A DNA stretch of 64,000 nt from Phialocephala subalpina (Eukaryota > Ascomycota > Leotiomycetes > Helotiales > Mollisiaceae): NCBI GenBank assembly GCA_900073065.1, contig FJOG01000002.1:628800-692799 (forward strand). Direction: 5' to 3'. Below are positions 44,151 to 55,557 of this stretch, in pieces; the stretch's first letter is position 1, and every line of letters starts with the position of its first letter. Position numbers and translations under genes: made by a program. The notes under the pieces are model-generated. The model searched no databases. It saw nothing but the letters and a program-made list of their open reading frames with translations, and was not told the origin of the DNA.

Positions 44151-44668
44151 TTTTGAGTATAAATCGAGAAAATCTTGTAGATAGAAATTGTAGGTGAGCT
44201 GGAGAGAGTGGGAAGAGAAAGTCAATATCGAGGAGCTTCAGTGACAGCATCACCACATTAACAGGGATGTTGATGAACTGACCCCTGAAATATGGGCACT
44301 AAGTGCAGGAGCCTTTCCCTTTTGGAAGATGGTTTCTAAGTTTGGTTCGACAGTGCCGCTCCTCCAGCTCAAGACTTCGAGATCGAGGGGATAATCATAC
44401 AAAGGGAGGTAAAGAAAGAAAGACACACTTACAAGTTCAGTCACAAATGCGACCCAAAGAATAATCCGTGCAGCGATATCAGACCCGTCAGCCACTTGGC
44501 ATCAGTACATTCATCACTCATCCAATTGCTACCGATTCCAAAGCCAACCATTGCCATCTACACTTACACTCACGCTTAGTCACTACTAAGAAGTCTCTAA
44601 ACACTAAGCGACTAAGCGTATAATGTAGCGAAAAACATGCTTAGGTATATTGTACTAGAGACAATCAA
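44151..44668. other. intergenic between SDR and CHS5
   Basis: A minus-strand frame, 44250-44495, encodes one hydrophobic stretch (IILWVAFVTELVSVSFFLYL) but has no coherent start or splice context. Around 44575-44620 the short phrase CACTAAG/CTAAGCG recurs. No gene is supported. Confidence 0.4.
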
Positions 44669-45909
44669 TTAGAGAGCAACATCTTGGAAGCTCGAATGTC
44701 CAGGCGTCTGAGAACCAGATCCACTTCCTTCCTCCGCAGGCTCCCTCAACTTCTCCGAGTCCTCTGCCTCGTCCGCGTCTTCAACTGTAGGTGCTGTTGG
44801 CCGAAGTGCTACCTTATGTTGATCACGGTCCTCGACTCTGACTTTCTGCTCATCTGGGATAGTCGTCTTCTCTTTTTCCTTTTCTTCCTCTTCTTCTTCG
44901 CTGCTGTCTTCATCTTCTTCCTTGGGTGTATCTTTCGCTGGTGGAGTAGGAGGTACTGCTTGGCTCGCACCATTCGTTTGTCCAGTTGCAGGAGGACTCA
45001 TAGGAGGAGATCTCACTTGCTCAGGAGGTGGCTGCTGTGTCTGAATTTCTGCCTGTGCAATCTGGCGTTGTCGAGGGTCGGCATCCAGATAGTACTGTCT
45101 GACACCAACAATCCTGCCTCCTCTCTCACAGCCCTCGACCCATTCTGGTCGTACAACAGGGATGTTCATTTCAACAGCCTTCTCCCAATCCATGCCTCTT
45201 CCTTCCGTGGTAACGAAATGCGTGGTATCGATTCTGACCGTCGGAGCAATCTTCGCTCCTATCCTCTCAATAGCCTTCGTAAGACTCTCCTTAAGTTGCG
45301 AAGGCAGAATACCAGGCGTGACAGTAATACCGCTCAAATCTGTCATCTTATGCGTCTTGACAACCACCTTCTCACTGCTGTAAGTACCAGCACTAGTCCT
45401 CAACACCAAATGAAACGTATATTCCGTATCAACCGCCAAACCACTAATCTTCGTGCTCTGCATCGCAGTCGGTCTTGGAATATTGCCTGCTTTCTGTCCG
45501 TTGCGGAACAAGGAGAGAGATATGCATTCCGCCGTTGCGGTCTCGATTGGGTCCCATTCGAGGACTACTGAGGTTTGGGTGGCATTTCGACAGCGGAGGA
45601 TGGGTGCCGCGGGCTCGCTTTCACCGAAGGAGGAGTAGATGGCGTCTTGGAGGGCGTGGAAGGCGGCTTGGGATTTCTGCTCGGAGGTGATATTGCGGGC
45701 GACGGTGATATCGACTATGCTGCCCGAGGAGATATTAGGAGGAAGGAGAATCGAGGGGAATTCAATCTAGATGAAGTGTTAGAGGTATGATCTTGTACTG
45801 GGTTGGACAGCTGTCGCATTCGTCGGAGTGAGCTCACAAGTCTTTTGTCTTGGGTCAGCAAGACGGCGACGCCTGCATCGACCTTGCCGACTGTTAACGA
45901 GATTAGCAT
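44669..45909 (-). CDS. CHS5: Chs5, exomer complex scaffold
   Basis: Two exons, 45909-45838 and 45766-44669, with a 71 bp intron in phase 0 give 389 residues. The start MLISLTVGKVDAGVAVLLTQ followed by DKRLIEFPSILLPPNISSG matches the Chs5 N-terminal dimerisation/Arf1-binding region. An FN3 fold (about residues 65-155, with ATQTSVVLEWDPIE) and a BRCT domain (about 155-250, with THKMTDLSGITVTPG and IPVVRPEWVEGCERGGRIVG) follow, then an acidic, Pro- and Lys-rich tail. In yeast, Chs5 with ChAPs forms exomer at the trans-Golgi network and exports chitin synthase Chs3. The splice junction falls inside a family-conserved block, which supports the model. The C-terminal tail is shorter than in budding yeast, as is usual in filamentous fungi. 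Confidence 0.95.
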
Positions 45910-46144
45910 CTTCGGTCTGCTATTGTAGGATTGTCTGGTCTCCAAGATTCACACGTTCCGATTATTCAAGCTTGAGAACGCGACTCGGAGCTAGGACCAC
46001 TGATTGGTTAGACCCACTTTTATAGCCACGAGGCTAGGGACTGGTTAGACAGGCTGAGCCTTGAAAGGGGATGGAATTCAAGATACCACAATCACTATTG
46101 ATAACAAGGACAATTGAAGGAATAGGAGAGATTCATTCATATCA

Positions 46145-46816
46145 TCATTTCCTGGCACTTCTAAGAAGTGCTTTGGGTAATTCTGGATTTGGTTTCTCTG
46201 CAAACCTCGGAGCACGATTAATGCCTGGTCCTGAGCCTTTGGTTGTTCCATATCCATACCGCTTTCCACCGTTCTGGCCGAATTTAAAGGACAGACCAGG
46301 CCTGCGGTCTCCAAACTGCTTCCTGATCATGAATGCCACTGCCTGATCAACCTGCTCAACCAAAGCATCCATCTTTATCTTCATTATTCCCTCCAAAGCT
46401 CCCAGCATAGCCGTTCCATACAAAGGCTCTCCCTCTTCCGCACCAGGTAATCTATTACCATCCGGAGCAAATCCCTCTTTCTTCAACGACTCTTCGAAAG
46501 CGTGTCTCAGCCTCCTAGCAGCATGACTTCTTACAGTCTTCTTTGCAAAGTTGTGGGAAAGGCAAGACCACCAAAAAGGCTCTGTCCGTTCCGTCCAGCG
46601 CTTGAGATGTGTAGCAGAGAGGATCGTGGAGATGTTGGTCGTATGTTCGGTCCATTTCGTCGCACCGAGGGTAAAGCAATGGTTTGGGCTGTATTTGAAG
46701 CTGTATGTATATTGGCCCTTGACCTTCGGATTGAACTGCTTCATTGAGTGGAAGTCGCCAATTCCCTTGTGAACGCCATTCTTCAAGACACTCGGTATTC
46801 TATACGGGGGAGGCAT
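46145..46816 (-). CDS. conserved-looking basic protein, function unknown
   Basis: A single exon of 223 residues. The product starts MPPPYRIPSVLKNGVHKGIG, is basic overall, and contains HNFAKKTVRSHAARRLRHAF and MIRKQFGDRRPGLSFKFGQ. It has no signal peptide or membrane segment by eye. The Arg-rich, Trp-containing character would fit a mitochondrial or RNA-associated protein, but no domain was recognised and this is inference. It is divergent from eIF1A across 372 bp and convergent towards CHS5's promoter side. The open plus-strand frames over it are antisense shadows. Confidence 0.6.
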   Translation of the reverse strand: MPPPYRIPSVLKNGVHKGIGDFHSMKQFNPKVKGQYTYSFKYSPNHCFTLGATKWTEHTTNISTILSATHLKRWTERTEPFWWSCLSHNFAKKTVRSHAARRLRHAFEESLKKEGFAPDGNRLPGAEEGEPLYGTAMLGALEGIMKIKMDALVEQVDQAVAFMIRKQFGDRRPGLSFKFGQNGGKRYGYGTTKGSGPGINRAPRFAEKPNPELPKALLRSARK

Positions 46817-47188
46817 TATCGAGAAGTAAAGACCGTAAGAGTTCTAAGGCAGATCGAGGAGTGCCGTCGTAGTCATCGCAGACCATTGTGCTATTTCGAT
46901 TTTGACGTCGAGTGGCCAAGTATTGAGGACATTCTGGAGTCGTGGATGAGCAATGTTTTTGACTCGATTTCTCGCTTGGAACAAAGTGAGCCAAATTTTA
47001 GCGTAAAACCGCATGTGACGCACAAGCCCACAGCCCCGCCAACAACCCACCATCCATTTCTCAAAGACCGTAACAACTACAAAAAGCCCGCCATACATCT
47101 CGCGGACTTATCGAAACGCAAGAACTTCGGTCTACTACAGGGAACATCAGAAACACACACAGAAAGCCAATAGGAGAACTCAGTCAAT

Positions 47189-47808
47189 ATGCCTAAGAAT
47201 AAGGGAAAGGTAAGCGCGCACTGCTTTGCCACAACAACATCCGGCGCAACAAAGACGTGAAGCTGACCACGTTCACGAACAGGGAGGAAAGAATCGTCGT
47301 CGTGGAAAGAACGAGAATGATAACGAGAAGCGTGAACTGACATTCAAGGAAGAAGGTCAAGGTACGTCTGCTGTTCAACACTCCTTGCTAAAATTCGCCG
47401 AACGAGAACAACTCTAACCCCATCATCACAGAATACGCCCAAGTCCTCAAGATGCTCGGGAACGGCCGCCTCGAAGCCCTCTGCTTCGACGGTTCCAAAC
47501 GTCTCGCACATATCCGTGGCAAGCTCCGAAAGAAGGTCTGGATCAACCAAGGAGATATCATCCTATTGTCCCTCCGCGACTACCAAGACGAAAAAGGCGA
47601 CGTTATCTTGAAATATTCTGCCGATGAAGCGAGAAGTTTGAAGGCGTATGGTGAACTGCCTGAGTCTGCGAAGATCAATGAGACGGATACATATGGACAG
47701 GAAGGAGATGGAGATTGCAATTTTGAGTTCGATGAGGATAGGAGTGAGAGTGAGGATGATGAGGAGGTTGGTGGGAAGGGTAAGGAGGTTGATATTGATG
47801 ATATCTAG
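47189..47808 (+). CDS. TIF11: translation initiation factor eIF1A
   Basis: Three exons, 47189-47209, 47283-47361 and 47432-47808, give 158 residues. The very short first exon encodes MPKNKGK, and exon 2 continues [19 protein letters not shown], the classic basic N-terminal tail. The OB fold contains [40 protein letters not shown] and the rest of the S1-like core, followed by an acidic tail ending EVDIDDI (the DIDDI-type eIF5B contact). eIF1A binds the 40S A site, promotes scanning and start-codon selection with eIF1, and joins eIF5B. Length and exon layout are normal for Pezizomycotina. Confidence 0.97.
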
Positions 47809-48376
47809 ACGTTGTCTGGGTTATCATTGAGGGCTACGAGGGAATGAGGAGTGGTGGCGATGGATGGAAGGAAGGAAGGAAGGAAAAGAAAGACTGTCTT
47901 CTCTCTCAATCTCATGGATGGCAAGTAAAGTCAAGACCGAGACTTACAACCCAACCTGAGAACCTCGACAGCAATTTTTCTTTGGTTACTTGACTAGTCA
48001 ATGGGTTGCAGTGGGAGAGACGTTGCGATCCATTTGGCTAGGACTTTGAAACTTTTCAGGTGCATTTGTTTGCGGGTTGCTCTGATACTCGTTATCATGC
48101 TCATTGCTTGAACATTGACGAACATGCATTAGGCACCTTCATAGACTAGAAATAACACGCACTGCACTTACATATTCTCATTGATCTTTAGGAGTTGTGC
48201 AACGCTTTGTTGATTTCATTATTCAACACTAACCGCTGACACCCAACACACTACCTGACTCCTCGAGCGAAATGCTTTGACGAATTCTAACCTCCGAGTC
48301 AAGAGCAAGCCACCCGCTAGCATTCACGACGCCTATTGCACCAAAAAGTCTTCATCAGAATATAAACATTCATCAT
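47809..48376. other. convergent intergenic, eIF1A / WASP
   Basis: 568 bp between tail-to-tail genes. It includes a GGAA microsatellite of about four to five units near 47868-47885. No gene was seen. Confidence 0.45.
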
Positions 48377-50497
48377 CTAATCCCAGTCATCGTTATCTCC
48401 TTCGTCATCTATATTCAGTCAGTATGAGTCAATGTATAGACAGGGGATGAGTAACTTACCACTAGCACTAACTTTCTGCTTCCGCTTGCTCAAAGCTGCC
48501 GCCAAAGCACCGGCCAATCCACCCTCACCTCCAGGACTAGCGCCCGCAGGAGGCAAGCCGCTACCAGCAGGTCCAGTATCCCCGCCAGGAACCATTGCAC
48601 CACTCCTGTCTCTGACCAGGCTTCTGTCGACTTTCTTGAGAGCTCCAATTCCACCAGCTTTCTGGATCCCGGCCAACAAGTCTGCTCGGTCGCCAGTAGG
48701 AGCTGGCAAGGCTGGTACACCAGATTGATAGCCTGAATCTCGGTTTGGGGGCGGCGGCGGAGGAGCAGGTGGGCCTCCGAATGATGGTGGTGGCGGAGGT
48801 GGAGCGGCAGGTCCATTTGAAGATGGCATTGGAGGAGGTGGTGGTGGAGGTGGAGCATTTGATTGTGGGAGAGGCGGAGGTGGAGGTGCATTAGACTGAG
48901 GTAGAGGCGGCGGAGGTGGTGCACTTGATTGTGGGAGAGGCGGAGGCGGAGGTGCATTGAACTGAGGTAGAGGCGGCGGAGGTGGTGCACTTGATTGTGG
49001 TAAGGGAGGAGGTGGTGGAGGTCCTGAGTCTCTCGAAGGAGGTGGTGGAACAGGACGAGTTGATGCAGGAGGGAGAGGAGGAGCATGGGAGGTAGGCGCC
49101 GAAGAAGTTTTTGGAGGCAATGGAGGAGGTGGTAGTCCATTTGAAGGAGGAACCGCATGAGAATAAGAACTTGAAGTGTCTCGCTGTGGGGGCGGAGGAG
49201 GAACCGGTCCTCGAGCAGGTGTTGGAGGTGGGCCAGAAGATGGAGCAGTTTTTCTCGGGCCCAAGAAGGGAGGAGGTACACCAAATTTTGACCCCGATTC
49301 GCCTGGCTCGTATTCATCATTTGGAGTCTTAGGAGGTCTAGGAGGAGGTGGTGGACCTGGGTTGGATAATGAAGCAGCGTGATTTCGAGCAGGGGGTTTG
49401 TTGTTCACATGAGCATATTTCCCTGCATCTGGCAATGGTGGAGGTGCAGCAAATCTCGGCGGAGGAGGTCCTCTAGGTGGCGATGGTTCTCTTGGGGGTG
49501 TTGGTTCTCGAGGAGGTTCAGCTTTTGCAGCAGATCTTCTTGCTGGCGGTGGTGCTGGCGGAGCACCTCTACCACGTCCTGATGGGGTATTCTGAGGGCT
49601 ATCAGACCTCGTCCTCGTGGGACCTGATGGAGGGGGAGGTGGTGGTGGGGCTTTGGTTCGTTGGTTCTCGATTCCATTTGGAGGGGAGGAAATGTTCTGT
49701 GCGGCTTGTTGCTGTCTGATGTAGTCCGCAATAAAGTCCTGGTTGTCCCTGATCAGGTCATCTGTGATACCCATCTGTTTGAGATCATCTCCCCAGGTTT
49801 CCCTCCAATTCGAATCTATGGCGTCCAGAGCTGCATATTGAGATCTGCCACCATTGATGCTGCCTCCAGACATCCTATGACTATTGGCAGGTGGGAGGAC
49901 GTAGCTCGGCGAGTCTGGAGGAGTAGGTTGTATCGAAGGAGCAGATGAATGCCTGTGTCCGCCAAAGATGCCGCCCAGGAGACCATGTCGATACTGTTGA
50001 GGAGCTGCATCACCGAATGGGTTTGACTTGGTCATCTTGCTAGCATTCTTCTCTCGGCCATCCATCTTCTTGAGAAACTGTTTGGCCTCCTTCTCGTCCA
50101 CGAAAGATAGTCCTGCCAGACATTCCTCCGTCTCGAAAGTGTGAAAGAACGTCCTGTCCTGGTTGTAGGACCATGTGTCATATATCTCTTGGTCCCATAT
50201 TACTCCTCGTTGTGCAGGCTGTCCATATGTTAGCACTCACTCCGACATCCAAGCCATAGCCACCTTAACAAAGAGGGGCACACATACGGAGACATCTACC
50301 AGCTTCAACCAGTATGTATTGCCCACGAGATCATTCGCAAGGACCGCCGCTCCTTGCAGACCTGTATACGTCCATTTGCTTCGATTGGGATATGCAATAT
50401 AGAGTCGAGCAACGGCCACCGCTTGTATCTTATTTGTAGCCCTAGGTACCTGCCGCTTGACCGTTTCCTTATCGTCATCCGACAAAATCGAATGCAT
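48377..50497 (-). CDS. WASP/Las17-type actin nucleation-promoting factor
   Basis: Three exons, 50497-50288, 50218-48460 and 48408-48377, give 666 residues. The N-terminal WH1 domain starts MHSILSDDDKETVKRQVPRA and includes ARLYIAYPNRSKWTYTGLQG and IYDTWSYNQDRTFFHTFETE. A basic/linker part, then a very long polyproline region (about residues 200-560) for profilin and SH3 partners, precede a single WH2 motif (RADLLAGIQKAGGIGALKKV). The last exon is only 32 bp and encodes DDEGDNDDWD, the acidic Arp2/3-binding end with its essential Trp. Without that last intron the protein would lose the acidic motif, so the splice (GTAAGT..ACTGACTGAATATAG) decides function. Las17/Wsp1 drives Arp2/3-dependent actin patches at endocytic sites. 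Confidence 0.95.
48861..48992 (-). repeat. coding minisatellite, 66 bp unit, in WASP polyproline region
   Basis: Two consecutive 66 bp units (48861-48926 and 48927-48992) differ at only about three bases, and a third partial unit follows. Each unit encodes two 11-residue blocks of the type PPPPPLPQ(S/F)(S/N)A. Copy number changes here would alter the number of profilin/SH3 sites without breaking the frame. Confidence 0.85.
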
Positions 50498-51352
50498 CTT
50501 GACTCCTCAGCGATAGCTCAGCCTCGAGGGCTCAATGTACCGTCGTGCTCTCGAGCTCGAGCGTTCCGTTTGTTGTGATAATTTCGAAACAAGATGTGGT
50601 CGTGTGGGAGATTAATACGAAGCCAGTGACACTGCCTGAGCGCATTGGACAATGGAATGAAGGGCGACTTGGTCGTCGGTGGGATGATAATAAACCGACG
50701 TCCTGACTGTGAAAGAGTGAGGTGGCCTATAGGCAGATGCAGGAAGCAATGATTCCATTCACAAACCAAACTTCTGAGCTGTGGTTTGCTGCGAAGTGGT
50801 CCGCTACGTAAGAAGCGCCAAGAGACGAGTTGCGAGGATCAAGCCTCACTCAGCAGCCACACATGGAAATCGAACTTGACCGAAGCAGGCGGCGACTTTT
50901 GTTGTGAGATCAACGCGCGTTCAATATTTGAATCTGCGAACACAATAGGCAGAAAATTATTATCTGGCTTGGGTGAATCTTGTGTCTATTGTATTCTCAA
51001 CAACTACGAAGATACTGCGGTATTTTTTATCATTTTCTTCTCCTCATTTCCGGCTTCCGGAATCCCTCCTCCCAGAAATAGGATCCATGTCACTGGCCAA
51101 TGTTGACCTCATTCAGCGTTTCAGCAAGACAATACAACAGTTGGTATTGAGGTATGTGTGTTCATGTATTCAAGAGTCCAGACTCATATTGTATCACTAC
51201 AACTTTGCTACTACCTGTAGCTTTTCCTCAACCACGTTTTTCCCATGTCATCTCATGCAATACCTCATTTCTCATCTCCTAGAGCCTCTGGAGTACCGTC
51301 AGTACAGGTCTTTGCCACTTCCAAAAGTCATTTCAAGCATACCGGAGAAGTA
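50498..51352. other. intergenic upstream of WASP
   Basis: WASP promoter and leader on one side, 3' region of the small gene on the other. Open frames 50786-51106 and 50973-51371 (+) look random. No gene is supported. Confidence 0.4.
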
Positions 51353-51610
51353 TTACTTGTTCAATGCTTGAGCCTTTGCTTGACGCTCCTCCTTCGTTCC
51401 CTCTTGTTGAGCACTGAAGTCTTGTGGGATGGCAGGGCCGGGTTGTGCTTCGTAGTGACGGAACTCGACTTTGTCTCCCTTTGGTGGACCTTGATCATGA
51501 ATAGGGTGAGTGCTAGCATTGCTCTCGGTCTTACTCGAAGCTGTCTTTGCAACGTGCTCAGTAGCAGCACCAGTTGCGTGGTTATCGGTCTCGTCTGGTC
51601 CAGCAGGCAT
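51353..51610 (-). CDS. small hydrophilic protein, 85 residues, function unknown
   Basis: A single exon. The chosen start MPAGPDETDNHATGAATEHV lies 50 codons inside a longer open frame whose extra N-terminal part looks like leader sequence. The rest contains STHPIHDQGPPKGDKVEFRH, YEAQPGPAIPQDF and ends KEERQAKAQALNK. It is disordered with a conserved-looking centre. Comparable short proteins seem widespread in ascomycetes as far as I recall, without a known role. It is divergent from RAD1 across 319 bp. Confidence 0.68.
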   Translation of the reverse strand: MPAGPDETDNHATGAATEHVAKTASSKTESNASTHPIHDQGPPKGDKVEFRHYEAQPGPAIPQDFSAQQEGTKEERQAKAQALNK

Positions 51611-51929
51611 GATGAATTGTGTGTAGAGAAACTTTGATCGTATTGTAGATTTGAAAGAAGATAGATTATCGGATCGAGAAGATAGAAAACAGCCTACCCT
51701 CTGCCATTTATGGCAATGAATTGACTTGCCCCTCCTACTAAAGGGGATGACGTCGAGCAAACCGTGACATCGCGTGAGCTCCCAGTCATCCCGCTTCGCT
51801 GCCTAGGAAAACGTACTGTCGACGCGTTTTCGAAGAACCAAGATCTTGTCCTTCGCGAGGCAAAAGCCCGAATTGCCATCCTTGCGCAATCTTACATTAA
51901 CACGCTTCGTATGACGATGAGCGCCTCTG
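51611..51929. promoter_or_regulatory. bidirectional promoter, small gene / RAD1
   Basis: 319 bp between two start codons on opposite strands, so both promoters must lie here. The segment 51835-51885 contains GACGCGTTTTCGAAG and TTCGCGAGGC, partly palindromic CG-containing phrases. No specific factor is claimed. Confidence 0.4.
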
Positions 51930-54775
51930 ATGTCTTCCGCGAACGGTGACCAGCAGCCGGTGAAGCTGTCACTGCCCTTAGTATGTACTCTGCAGCTATC
52001 CTCTCTACCCCTCTCTAACCCAGTCAGAAATACCAGCAGGAGCTTTTCCAGGAGCTTCGTCAAAAGGATGAACTCGTAATCATCGCCCGTGGCCTCGGCC
52101 TCCTACGTCTCGTAACGAACCTCCTCCATTCATACGATGCAGCTGGAAACAACCTCATACTCGTGGTCGGGGCAGACGAGAGAGAAAATGGATGGATTGG
52201 AGAAGCTCTGGCGGAACATGCTGCCGTCAGCATGGCTCCAAGGGCCAGAGGTCTCAGTGTCGTCAATACCGATGTGATGAGCGTTGGGACAAGAGAGAAG
52301 ATGTATGCGCAAGGAGGCATATTTAGCATCACTTCGAGAATTCTGGTGGTCGACCTTTTGACCAGTCTGCTGAACCCGGAGACTATAACTGGACTCGTGG
52401 TACTACATGCGGACAGGATAGTTGCCACTTCTCTGGAGGCATTCATTCTGCGAATATATAGGCAGAAAAACAAGGTCGGGTTCCTGAAGGCATTTTCAGA
52501 CAACCCGGAGCCCTTCACAACTGGATTTGCGCCGCTCTCCACCATGATACGGAACCTCTTTCTGCGGAACGTCTCCCTATGGCCGCGATTTCAAGTGGTA
52601 GTGGCACAGGCATTAGAGGGCAAGAAGAAGGCAGAAGTCATTGAGCTTGAAGTCCCAATGTCCGACTCCATGCGGGATATTCAGAATGCTATCATGGAGT
52701 GCGTGGAAGTCAGTATTGGAGAACTCAAGAAGAGTAATACAGGTCTGGAAATGGAAGACTGGAACGTCGACAGTGCTCTTCACAAGCAATTCGACATGGT
52801 CGTCAGAAGACAGCTGGATCCAGTGTGGCATCGAGTCAGCTGGAAGACCAAGCAGATTGTCAATGATCTCACAGTCCTACGAGGCATGTTACATACTCTA
52901 CTTACCTATGATGCCGTCTCTTTCAACCGACATTTAGACACCATCTTGGCTGCACATTCTCCACCTCCAGGATCTACCAGGCAAAATCAATCTCCGTGGC
53001 TATTTCTTGACGCCGCTCATACCATATTTGACACTGCCAAGCGAAGGGTCTACACTGGGAAGGCTCAAGGAGACGGTCAAGACATCGAGACACTTCGTCC
53101 CGTCCTCGAAGAACAACCTAAGTGGGCTGTACTTGCTGAAGTTCTAGATGAGATTGACCGAGATCTCTACTTCAATCCTGTTGTCAGAGACGATTCCAAC
53201 GGAACGATCCTAATCATGTGTACCGATACAGCACAATGTCGACAGCTGCGAGAGTATCTTCAGAACATGCACGTCCATCCCGCCCAGACGGATGAGGAAG
53301 ACGCGGATGATGAACCGTCTGGTGCTTTCATGATGAAGAGGAAACTGCTCAACTACCTGAAGTGGAAGAAGGAATTCGCAAAGATCAGCGCAGCTTTGTT
53401 TGCTGAGAATCAAAAGGAGCTGAACGGGACCGGTACTACAAAACCCACGAACAACAATAGCTACCGAGGGAAAGCTCCAGCTAATAAGAGGAGACGAGTC
53501 AGAGGAGGGGGAAACGCTGGGTCTGGCCCCACAAGAGCTGCCAATGGTAGCATTCTAGCATCGGAAGACAGACCTCTTGAAGTTGCTACCTTGATCTCGG
53601 AGATCCAGCCAACAGGTGCTGAGACTGCCCAGAAAGAGGACATTGTAGCAGATCCACTGGACGACATGGAAGACTATTATCAGTTGTACGATATGCAGGA
53701 CCTGCTTGTCATTCATGCATATGACGGCGACATGGATGAGCACGTCTTGGAAGAAGTCAAGCCTCGATATATCATCATGTACGAGCCAGATACATCATTT
53801 GTCCGTCGAGTTGAGGTCTACCGATCCTCGCACAATGACCGGAATGTCCGTGTTTACTTCATGTATTATGGTGGCTCTGTGGAAGAGCAGCGCTATCTAT
53901 CGTCTGTTCGAAGAGAGAAAGATGCATTCACAAAGCTGATCAAGGAGAAATCGAGCATGTCTGTAGTCATGACCCTTGATGCACATGGTATCGAAGATCC
54001 GCAAGAAGCCTTCTTACGAACGATCAACACTCGAATAGCAGGTGGTGGCCGGCTTGCTGCTACAGCCCAACCACCGCGAGTCGTTGTCGACGTGCGAGAA
54101 TTCCGCTCATCGCTTCCTTCCCTCTTACATGGTCGATCTATGGTCATCGTACCCTGCATGTTGACTGTAGGCGATTATATCCTCTCGCCTAACATATGCA
54201 TCGAGCGAAAGTCGATCAAGGATTTGATTTCCTCGTTCAAGGATGGACGTCTCTACAACCAAGCAGAGACGATGCAACTACATTACAAGAGTCCCATGCT
54301 ACTCATTGAATTCGACCAAAACAAATCCTTCACCCTCGAACCCTTCGCTGATCTCTCAGGCTCCTTGTCCTCAATGTCAGCCTCAAACGCAAGCTCAGAT
54401 CTCCAATCCAAACTCGTCCTCCTCACACTAGCATTTCCTCGACTCCGAATAATCTGGTCCTCATCTCCCTACCAGACAGCCGAGATCTTCGAATCTCTCA
54501 AGACTCAAGAGCCAGAACCGGATCCGATCGCTGCTGTGAAGATAGGTCTAGAAGGCGGTCAGAGAGCTGAAGATCAGAGTTTCAATCGAGAGCCTCAAGA
54601 TATGTTGAGGATTGTTCCTGGGGTGACAGGGAAGAATATGAAGAATTTAGTGATTGAGATGGGGAGTTTGAAGGAGGTTGCTAATGCGACGGTTGAGGAG
54701 TTGGAGCCTGCTGTTGGGAAAGAAGCTGGGAGGCAGATTCACAGGTTCTTCAATAAGAGCGTGTTAGATGGTTGA
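51930..54775 (+). CDS. RAD1: XPF/Rad1-type DNA repair endonuclease
   Basis: Two exons, 51930-51980 and 52028-54775, give 932 residues. The start MSSANGDQQPVKLSLPL joins KYQQELFQELRQKDELVIIA, the family's N-terminal helicase-like region, which continues with VVGADERENGWIGEALAEHA and ITSRILVVDLLTSLLNPETI. This domain lacks the ATP-binding residues of true helicases, as usual in XPF. The nuclease domain contains ERKSIKDL (Glu about 743 to Asp about 749), the ERKxxxD active site. Tandem helix-hairpin-helix motifs (IVPGVTGKNMKNLVIEMGSL) end the protein and bind the Rad10/ERCC1 partner. XPF-ERCC1 cuts 5' of bulky lesions in nucleotide excision repair and trims flaps in recombination. The first intron (GTATGT..CAGTCAG) was chosen because only the second CAG keeps the frame. 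Confidence 0.96.
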
Positions 54776-55557
54776 TTGAACGATGCACATAGTTGCTCAG
54801 CTTGCACGAAACGAGCCTTGAGCTTCAATATGCTTCAGTGCCGAGGTCACAATGTCCTACGCCACAACCGCAACTCTGGCGCAGAAAGTCGGAGATTCCT
54901 AGATTCTTAGCCACGCGGAGGGTCGAATGTCATCGGCAATATCGGGACGATCCTTTGTTTTTGTTGGCAATGTTAGTTGTTCGCCAGCAGAAGCAAAGGA
55001 AGGCTGTTTGCACCGAGAGCGTTCGCAGAGGATGACATGATATCTCGCTAATTTCGCTGAAGCCAAAAAGAAGCCTGGTCGAGACAATAGTTGAGACAAT
55101 ATGCCTCACTCGAAAAGGGGTTAAGAGAAGTTCTTGTCTATTATCTTCCATCTTTGCTGTGATTGGGTTTTATGTCTTGTAGCTTTGCCCTAGCATTCGT
55201 CGTTGTGTAAACCAGGTTTGCTTAAATGTTCCGATTTTCAAGTGCGCATCTATCTTCATGGAGGCTGGCGGATGGAACCTTATCTTCAATTTTCTCCAAA
55301 GCCGTTACTATCCCTACAGTGTTTCAGCCTCTGCAGATTGTTTACTTCTAGATGTCTGATTTAAGTGACCCGGGCGTATGGGCTAGTCTTGATCCCAAAA
55401 AGGAGGCACACCTTTGGTCACCAGAAAGTTTCTTTTACATCATGAGTGCCTGACACTTTCAGCATCACTTTCTAGGTTCTTGTGGGACTGTTTCCTCGAG
55501 ATCCATTCTCAAGTTTTCGGGGTTCTTGGCGGAAAGATGGATGGTTTTTCTAATGAC
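54776..55557. other. intergenic, RAD1 3' side to pseudogene
   Basis: No gene is supported. The sequence from about 55380 onward may be eroded 5' sequence of the decayed transporter gene. Confidence 0.4.

Noticed and set aside
44684..45571. Long plus-strand open frame (295 codons) rich in Arg, Cys and Leu
   Set aside because: It is exactly antisense to CHS5, whose product matches a known family; the opposite frame is an artefact of biased codon use.
46748..47173. Plus-strand open frame of 141 codons upstream of eIF1A
   Set aside because: It covers the shared promoter and the antisense 5' end of the 223-residue gene; composition looks random.
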